9,874 nucleotides of DNA from Nocardioidaceae bacterium (lineage in GTDB: Bacteria > Actinomycetota > Actinomycetes > Propionibacteriales > Nocardioidaceae): assembly GCA_020438665.1 (NCBI GenBank), contig JAGQUE010000447.1:1-9874 (forward strand), written 5' to 3'. The first letter of the stretch is position 1. Each line of letters starts with the position of its first letter. Below, piece by piece: positions 6,196 through 9,874 of the stretch. The notes beneath the pieces are model-generated. The model was not told where the DNA came from. It ran no database searches and saw nothing but the letters and a program-made list of their open reading frames with translations. The position numbers and the translations under genes are program-made.

Positions 6196-6809
6196 GCGCG
6201 GTGCTCAACGGGGTGCTCCTCACCGAGACGTTCGTGACGCTGTTCGTGATCATGGACCCCGTCGGGACCGTCCCGATCTTCCTGGGCCTCACCTCGGGAC
6301 GCTCGCCCGCGACCGCGCGCCGGGCCGCCTGGCAGGCCGTCGCCGTGTCGTTCCTCGTGATCACGGTCTTCGCCTTCTTCGGCCAGCAGATCCTGGCCTA
6401 CCTCAACATCTCCCTGCCCGCGCTCCAGGGTGCCGGGGGGCTGCTGCTCCTCCTCGTGGCGCTGGAGCTGCTGACCGGCAACGAGAAGGAGCAGACCGCC
6501 GCGGCCGGCACCAACGTCGCCCTCGTCCCGCTAGGGACGCCACTGCTGGCCGGGCCGGGCGCCATCGTGGCCACGATGCTGTTCTCGCGGCGCGTCCACT
6601 CCTGGCCCGACTTCGTCGCCGTGGCGCTCGGCATCGTGCTCGTCCACGTCGCCCTCTGGCTCGCCATGCGCTACTCGCTCCCGATCCTGCGCCTCATCCG
6701 CGAGAGCGGCGTCCTGCTGGTGACCCGGATCGCCGGTCTGCTGCTCTCGGCGATCGCCGTCCAGCTCATCGCCGACTCCGTCCGTGCGTTCGTCGCAGGC
6801 CAGGGCTGA
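6192..6809 (+). CDS. MarC family integral membrane protein
   Basis: The 205-residue protein matches the MarC/YchE family in length and motifs. The signature MDPVGTVPIFLGLT lies in the first membrane region (residues about 18-31), and the family-typical PLLAGPGAI re-entrant-like segment occurs near the middle. Hydrophobic spans include FLVITVFAFFGQQIL, GGLLLLLVALELL, ALGIVLVHVALWLAM and IAGLLLSAIAVQLIADSV, giving about six transmembrane helices. Transport function is suspected but unproven in the family; despite the name it is not established as a multiple-antibiotic-resistance determinant. GTG 6192 overlaps the PHP stop as GTGA, implying translational coupling. GTG 6186 is possible but would add only two residues. 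Both tyrosine codons are TAC, unlike most neighbours. Confidence 0.9.
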   Translation: MSAVLNGVLLTETFVTLFVIMDPVGTVPIFLGLTSGRSPATARRAAWQAVAVSFLVITVFAFFGQQILAYLNISLPALQGAGGLLLLLVALELLTGNEKEQTAAAGTNVALVPLGTPLLAGPGAIVATMLFSRRVHSWPDFVAVALGIVLVHVALWLAMRYSLPILRLIRESGVLLVTRIAGLLLSAIAVQLIADSVRAFVAGQG

Positions 6810-6847
6810 CCCCCGGTCGCCCCCGCATCCTGACGCCGAGCCGGGGG
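6810..6847. terminator. Bidirectional GC hairpin between marC and the SDR gene
   Basis: CCCCCGG (6810-6816) and CCGGGGG (6841-6847) form a perfect 7-bp stem. The outer base of each arm directly abuts a stop codon: TGA of marC ends at 6809 and the reverse-strand TAG of the SDR gene begins at 6848-6850. The 24-base loop is itself GC-rich. No T-tract is present on either side. Confidence 0.5.
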
Positions 6848-7630
6848 CTATTTGCGGCCCATGGACTGGTAGGCGTGGAGCAGGTTGCGGGGGAGCAGCC
6901 GCGCGACGGCGGTGACGGTCTTGTACTGCGCCCCGGGGATCGACAGCACCTTGCCCTTGTCGAAGTCGCGAAGGGACTGCTCGATCAGGAACTCCGACTC
7001 CAGCCACATGAACTCCGGGGCGGAGTCGCGCCCGATGCCCATGCGGCCGTGGAACTCGGTCTTGGTGAACCCAGGGCACAAGGTCAGGACGGTGACGCCT
7101 TGGGCGGCGTACTCGTTGGCCGCCCACTGCCCGAAGCTGGTGACCCAGGCCTTGGCCGCGGAGTAGGTCCCGCGTGGGAGGAACGACGCCACGCTCGAGA
7201 CGTTGATGATCCCGCCTCGCCCACGCGCCGCCATGGCCTGGAGCGCCGCGTGTGACAGTCGCATGACCGCGACGACCAGGACGTCGAGCATCGCCTGCTC
7301 GTCCTCGACATCGCCGTCGAGGAACCGCTTGCGCAGCCCGAAGCCGGCATTGTTGATCAGCAGGTCCACCGGCCGGTCGGCGTCGGCGAGCCGGCGCTCG
7401 ACCAGCGCCATCTGGCCGCGGTCGGTCAGGTCGGCGGGCAGCAGCTCCACCTCCACGCCGTACGTCGACCGCAGCTGCGCCGCGACCTCCTCCAGCCGTG
7501 GCACGTCGCGGGCGTTGAGCACCAGGTCGTGGCCCCGGGAGGCCAGCTGGCGGGCGTACTCGTGGCCGATGCCGGCCGTGGCGCCGGTGATGAGCACCCG
7601 GCCGAGGTCGCTGATCTGCGGGGTCGACAT
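6848..7630 (-). CDS. Short-chain dehydrogenase/reductase (SDR)
   Basis: The 260-residue protein is a classical SDR oxidoreductase with a Rossmann fold. The nucleotide-binding TGATAGIG lies at residues 15-22, NARD (39-42) follows the second strand, where Arg41 favours NADP(H), and ADLTD is at 66-70. NNAG is at 93-96, INVSS at 142-146, and the catalytic YSAAK at 156-160. After this come CPGFTKTEF and a C-terminal LLPRNLLHAYQSMGRK helix that is basic and amphipathic. This tail resembles SDRs annotated as ketoacyl reductases or lipid-acting enzymes; the substrate is unknown. ATG 7630 (MSTPQISDLGRVLITG) puts the fold at the usual distance from the N-terminus; the frame opens to 7681 but that would add a non-homologous Pro-rich lead. 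All six tyrosine codons are TAC, which sets it apart from most of the window. Confidence 0.92.
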   Translation of the reverse strand: MSTPQISDLGRVLITGATAGIGHEYARQLASRGHDLVLNARDVPRLEEVAAQLRSTYGVEVELLPADLTDRGQMALVERRLADADRPVDLLINNAGFGLRKRFLDGDVEDEQAMLDVLVVAVMRLSHAALQAMAARGRGGIINVSSVASFLPRGTYSAAKAWVTSFGQWAANEYAAQGVTVLTLCPGFTKTEFHGRMGIGRDSAPEFMWLESEFLIEQSLRDFDKGKVLSIPGAQYKTVTAVARLLPRNLLHAYQSMGRK

Positions 7631-7678
7631 GCGCCCAGCAAACCAGGTGTCTGTCACCGGAGGCCACGGCGGGTCCGG

Positions 7679-7684
7679 CATGAT
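7679..7684 (+). promoter_or_regulatory. Candidate -10 hexamer before the ParA-like gene
   Basis: CATGAT resembles TATGAT and ends eight bases before ATG 7693, with GGGGGGTG between. The G run is too close to the start to act as a normal ribosome binding site, so a very short or absent leader is plausible. The 62-base gap is shared with the divergent SDR gene. Confidence 0.3.
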
Positions 7685-7692
7685 GGGGGGTG

Positions 7693-8478
7693 ATGACCAC
7701 GACCCTCGCCATCGCCAACCAGAAGGGTGGCGTCGCCAAGACGACCTCGGTCGCGTCGATCGGTGCCGCCTTCGCCGAGACCGGACAGCGCGTGCTGCTC
7801 GTCGACCTCGACCCCCAAGCCTGTTTGACGTTCTCCCTCGGCATCGATCCCGAGGACCTCGAGCTGTCGATCTACCACGTCCTCACCCAGGGCACCGAGG
7901 CCGCCGACGTCGTCGTCGCCACCGACGACGGTGTCGACCTGCTGCCGGCCACCATCGAGCTGGCGCGCGCCGAGGCCGACCTGCTGACCCGGACCGGACG
8001 CGAGCAGGCCATCAAGGCCGCGCTCGAGGACCTGGTCGACGACTACGACTGGGTGCTGCTCGACTGTCCACCCTCCCTCGGCATCCTCACCGTCGCGGCA
8101 CTGACCGCGGCCCAGGCCGTGCTGATCCCGCTCCAGTGCGAGACGCTGTCCCATCGCGGGGTCGGTCAGCTGCTCGACACGGTCCACGACGTACGACGCT
8201 TCACCAACCGCAAGCTCGAGGTGTGGGGCGTGCTGCCGACGCTCTTCGACGGGCGCACCAACCACGCCCGCCGCGTGCTCGACACCATCTCCGAGACCTA
8301 TGACCTCGAGGTCGTCGAGCCGCCGATCCCCAAGACCATCCGGTTCGCAGAGGCGCCGGCCGCGGGCCGGTCGATCCTCGCGACGAGCCGCACCAGCAAG
8401 GGCGCCCAGGCTTATCGCGAGGTCGCGGCCACGCTTCAGAAGCGGGCCAACCGCCCCGCCCGGAAGCGCAAGGCCTGA
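7693..8478 (+). CDS. Orphan ParA/Soj-type P-loop ATPase
   Basis: The 261-residue protein is a deviant-Walker ATPase. KGGVAKTT at residues 11-18 carries the signature Lys11 and the P-loop Lys16. LVDLDPQ lies at 36-42 (Walker A'), and LLDCPPSLG with Asp124 is Walker B. Later segments IPLQCETLSHRGVGQLLDTV and GVLPTLFDGRTNHARRVLD are typical of Soj-like proteins. ParA ATPases dimerise on ATP, bind DNA non-specifically and position cargo. The C-terminal KRANRPARKRKA tail is strongly basic and may add nucleoid affinity. No ParB or centromere-like repeat is adjacent. The gene sits near a DEAD-box helicase and a histidine phosphatase, as I recall for M. tuberculosis Rv3213c, so it is more likely this orphan lineage than the chromosomal parAB pair near the origin. 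ATG 7693 is preferred; GTG 7690 is one codon upstream. Confidence 0.9.
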   Translation: MTTTLAIANQKGGVAKTTSVASIGAAFAETGQRVLLVDLDPQACLTFSLGIDPEDLELSIYHVLTQGTEAADVVVATDDGVDLLPATIELARAEADLLTRTGREQAIKAALEDLVDDYDWVLLDCPPSLGILTVAALTAAQAVLIPLQCETLSHRGVGQLLDTVHDVRRFTNRKLEVWGVLPTLFDGRTNHARRVLDTISETYDLEVVEPPIPKTIRFAEAPAAGRSILATSRTSKGAQAYREVAATLQKRANRPARKRKA

Positions 8479-8479
8479 C

Positions 8480-9199
8480 ATGTCACGTCACCGCGCCGAG
8501 GTGCGCCCCCGCTATGGCCGCATCGCGGTCGCCGGGGCCTCGCTGTCGGTGACGCTGATCGCGGTCCTGGGGGGCACCGGGTTGTTGCCCCTGCCGAGCT
8601 CGGCACAGCCGCCATCGGGCGGTTCCGCACTGCAGGACGCCTCCTATCCGGCACCGTCCGCCGACTCCGCCGAGCCGTCCCACGAGCCGTCCGAGCTCGC
8701 GGAGGACTCTGCGGTGGTGGACGACGAGGCCGCGGCCGACGCCGCCAAGCTGGCCCGCAAGGCCGAGCGGGCCCGGGCGCGGGCGGCCGAGGAGGAGACG
8801 GCGCTGCCGGCCGACTCGGGCGAGGGCCGCCGTGCGGTGTTCAGCGAGAGCCGCCAACGGGTGTGGCTCATCGAGGACGACGGCACCGTCGAGCGGACCT
8901 ATCTCGTGTCGGGCAGCCTCTATGACAACCTCGACCCGGGCACCTACTCGGTCTATTCGCGGTCCGACCGCGCCTGGGGCGTCGACGGGTCGACGATGAG
9001 CTGGTTCGTGCGGTTCGCCCACGGGCCCAACGCGGCCATCGGGTTCCACGACATCCCCGAGCTGGGCGGGGCTCCGGTCCAGACGTTCGCCCAGCTGGGG
9101 ACGCCGCTGTCACACGGGTGTGTGCGTCAGCGGGAGCGCGACGCGTTGGCCATGTGGGACTTTGCGCAGCTCGGTACGACGGTCGTGGTCACGGCCTGA
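8480..9199 (+). CDS. L,D-transpeptidase (YkuD domain), membrane-anchored or secreted
   Basis: The 239-residue protein starts at ATG 8480, one base after the ParA stop, with AAGG six bases upstream inside the ParA gene. Residues 1-14 are basic, 15-36 are hydrophobic (IAVAGASLSVTLIAVLGGTGLL), and PSSAQ near 39-43 could be a signal-peptidase site; otherwise it is a signal anchor. Residues about 45-110 form a Ser/Pro/Glu linker and then an Ala/Glu/Arg-rich helical stretch. The catalytic domain (about 114-239) has His190 in GFHDIP and the active-site motif HGCVR at 212-216 with Cys214. Such enzymes make 3-3 peptidoglycan cross-links or attach proteins to peptidoglycan outside the membrane. The domain is compact, without the LysM, PG_binding_1 or Ig-like domains often found in relatives. 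Five of six tyrosine codons are TAT. Confidence 0.9.
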   Translation: MSRHRAEVRPRYGRIAVAGASLSVTLIAVLGGTGLLPLPSSAQPPSGGSALQDASYPAPSADSAEPSHEPSELAEDSAVVDDEAAADAAKLARKAERARARAAEEETALPADSGEGRRAVFSESRQRVWLIEDDGTVERTYLVSGSLYDNLDPGTYSVYSRSDRAWGVDGSTMSWFVRFAHGPNAAIGFHDIPELGGAPVQTFAQLGTPLSHGCVRQRERDALAMWDFAQLGTTVVVTA

Positions 9200-9216
9200 G
9201 CCTCGCGCTGCTGATC

Positions 9217-9266
9217 GTGGGCCGTCTGGAGGGCGGAGCGCCGACTGTCGCCCCCGTCACGCCCAC
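9217..9266. terminator. Possible weak structured region between convergent Ldt and helicase genes
   Basis: GTGGGC (9217-9222) can pair with GCCCAC (9261-9266). Inside this, GGGCG (9231-9235) can pair with CGCCC (9249-9253), giving a two-level fold in the 75 bases between convergent stop codons. Stems are short and loops long, and in such GC-rich DNA this could arise by chance. A terminator is expected here by position, but the structural evidence is thin. Confidence 0.22.
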
Positions 9267-9274
9267 CGCCAGGG

Positions 9275-9874
9275 TCAGTCGGCAGCGGGAGCGGCTGCGT
9301 CGGCGCCGCCACCGCCCGAACCGGTGCGGCGGCGACGGCGGCGACGGTTGCGGCTGCCTGCCGGCTTGTCGCCCGGCCCGCCCGACTCGGGGCCGGTCGG
9401 GGACGGCTCGGTCCCGGCCGGAGCCTCGGTCGCACCCTCGACCGGCTGGCCGCTGCGACTGCGAGTGCGTTGGCGCGACCGGTTGCTGCGGGCCGGGCGC
9501 TCGCGCGCCGGCTTGTCGTCCGCGGCCCGTTCGGTGCGGACCGGGTGCTCGGGGACGATGCGGCCCTTGGTGCCCGGGGCGATCCCGAGGTCGTGGTAGA
9601 GGTGGTCGGAGGTGGAGTAGGTCTCCTGCGGCTCCTCGAAGGGCAGGTCGAGCGCCTTGTTGATGACCTTCCACCGCGTGAGGTCGGGCCAGTCGACGAA
9701 GGTCACGGCCGTGCCCGAGGCACCGGCACGGCCGGTGCGGCCGATCCGGTGGACATAGGTCTTCTCGTCCTCGGGGCAGTTGTAGTTGATCACGTGGGAG
9801 ACCCCGGCGACGTCGATGCCGCGGGCCGCGACATCGGTGGCGACCAGCGCCCGCAGCTTGTCCTCGCGGAACTT
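9275..9874 (-). CDS. DEAD-box RNA helicase, C-terminal part (5' end outside window)
   Basis: The minus-strand frame is open to the right edge and gives 199 C-terminal residues. The fragment begins inside RecA-like domain 2, with [13 protein letters not shown] (motif V) and then [12 protein letters not shown] (motif VI, with the arginine finger). These are hallmarks of ATP-dependent superfamily 2 RNA helicases, which remodel RNA duplexes in ribosome assembly and mRNA decay. Motifs I to IV lie beyond the window. After about residue 85 the sequence becomes a disordered tail rich in Arg, Pro, Gly, Ser and Ala, containing a run of seven arginines ([10 protein letters not shown]) and ending in [13 protein letters not shown]. 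Tails like this bind RNA non-specifically in RhlE/CsdA-type actinobacterial helicases. The M. tuberculosis rhlE neighbourhood offers a positional parallel. The gene is convergent with the L,D-transpeptidase gene. Confidence 0.93.
   Translation of the reverse strand, partial: KFREDKLRALVATDVAARGIDVAGVSHVINYNCPEDEKTYVHRIGRTGRAGASGTAVTFVDWPDLTRWKVINKALDLPFEEPQETYSTSDHLYHDLGIAPGTKGRIVPEHPVRTERAADDKPARERPARSNRSRQRTRSRSGQPVEGATEAPAGTEPSPTGPESGGPGDKPAGSRNRRRRRRRTGSGGGGADAAAPAAD

Noticed and set aside
6840..7692. Possible horizontal transfer of the SDR gene because it uses only TAC for tyrosine
   Set aside because: Six codons are too few, its GC content looks like that of its neighbours, and no mobile-element boundary or repeat flanks it.
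8300..8479. In-frame 60-codon extension of the L,D-transpeptidase into the ParA gene
   Set aside because: The extension overlaps ParA coding sequence and would put a basic Arg/Ser-rich stretch before the signal peptide; ATG 8480 has a ribosome binding site and gives a normal export signal.
9118..9663. Plus-strand open frames opposite the helicase tail
   Set aside because: Cys/Arg/Pro-rich low-complexity translation produced by the complement of the helicase's repetitive tail.
1..9874. Searched for CRISPR repeats, IS ends, tRNA/rRNA genes, toxin-antitoxin or defence modules
   Set aside because: No regularly spaced repeats, transposase motifs, clover-leaf signatures or defence-protein domains were seen; the genes are housekeeping or core-type families.

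Overview
The window is ordinary chromosomal DNA from a high-GC actinobacterium. Base composition, C- or G-ending codons, many GTG starts, GC-only hairpins without T-tracts and several apparently leaderless genes all fit Actinomycetota. A Nocardioides-like member of the Propionibacteriales is my best guess from general appearance only. There are twelve complete protein genes plus one partial gene at each edge, packed tightly with no gene-free stretch over about 110 bases. I see no rRNA, tRNA, CRISPR array, insertion sequence or prophage module.

Layout, left to right. (1) 1-1031, plus strand: the C-terminus of an acyl-CoA dehydrogenase, a 60-residue basic DUF5302-like protein and a MaoC-type hotdog hydratase. 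The dehydrogenase/hydratase pair suggests acyl-CoA (perhaps branched-chain) catabolism. (2) 1068-2261, minus strand: an exported right-handed beta-helix protein, divergent from a YbjQ/UPF0145 protein at 2304-2675. (3) 2706-3860, minus strand: a YbjJ-like MFS transporter, convergent with UPF0145 and divergent from a histidine phosphatase at 3921-4517. (4) 4592-6809, plus strand: a DUF6758-like zinc-ribbon protein, a PHP-domain phosphoesterase and a MarC membrane protein. PHP and MarC overlap by four bases; PHP also seems to have its own leaderless promoter. (5) 6848-7630, minus strand: a short-chain dehydrogenase, convergent with marC across a GC hairpin and divergent from (6) 7693-9199, plus strand: an orphan ParA-type ATPase and an L,D-transpeptidase separated by one base. 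(7) 9275-9874, minus strand: the C-terminal half of a DEAD-box RNA helicase with an Arg-rich tail, running off the right edge.

The co-occurrence of a histidine phosphatase, an orphan ParA and a DEAD-box helicase recalls the Mycobacterium tuberculosis rhlE / Rv3213c / gpm2 neighbourhood (from memory), so regions 3-7 look like conserved core-genome synteny rather than a mobile island. I found no new defence or biosynthetic system. The most notable signals are a selective excess of the TAT tyrosine codon (35 TAT to 32 TAC in my hand count), leaderless-type promoters at two and perhaps four genes, a hydratase whose catalytic Asp position is Asn, a ParA/L,D-transpeptidase operon, and a hairpin that exactly fills the space between two convergent stop codons.
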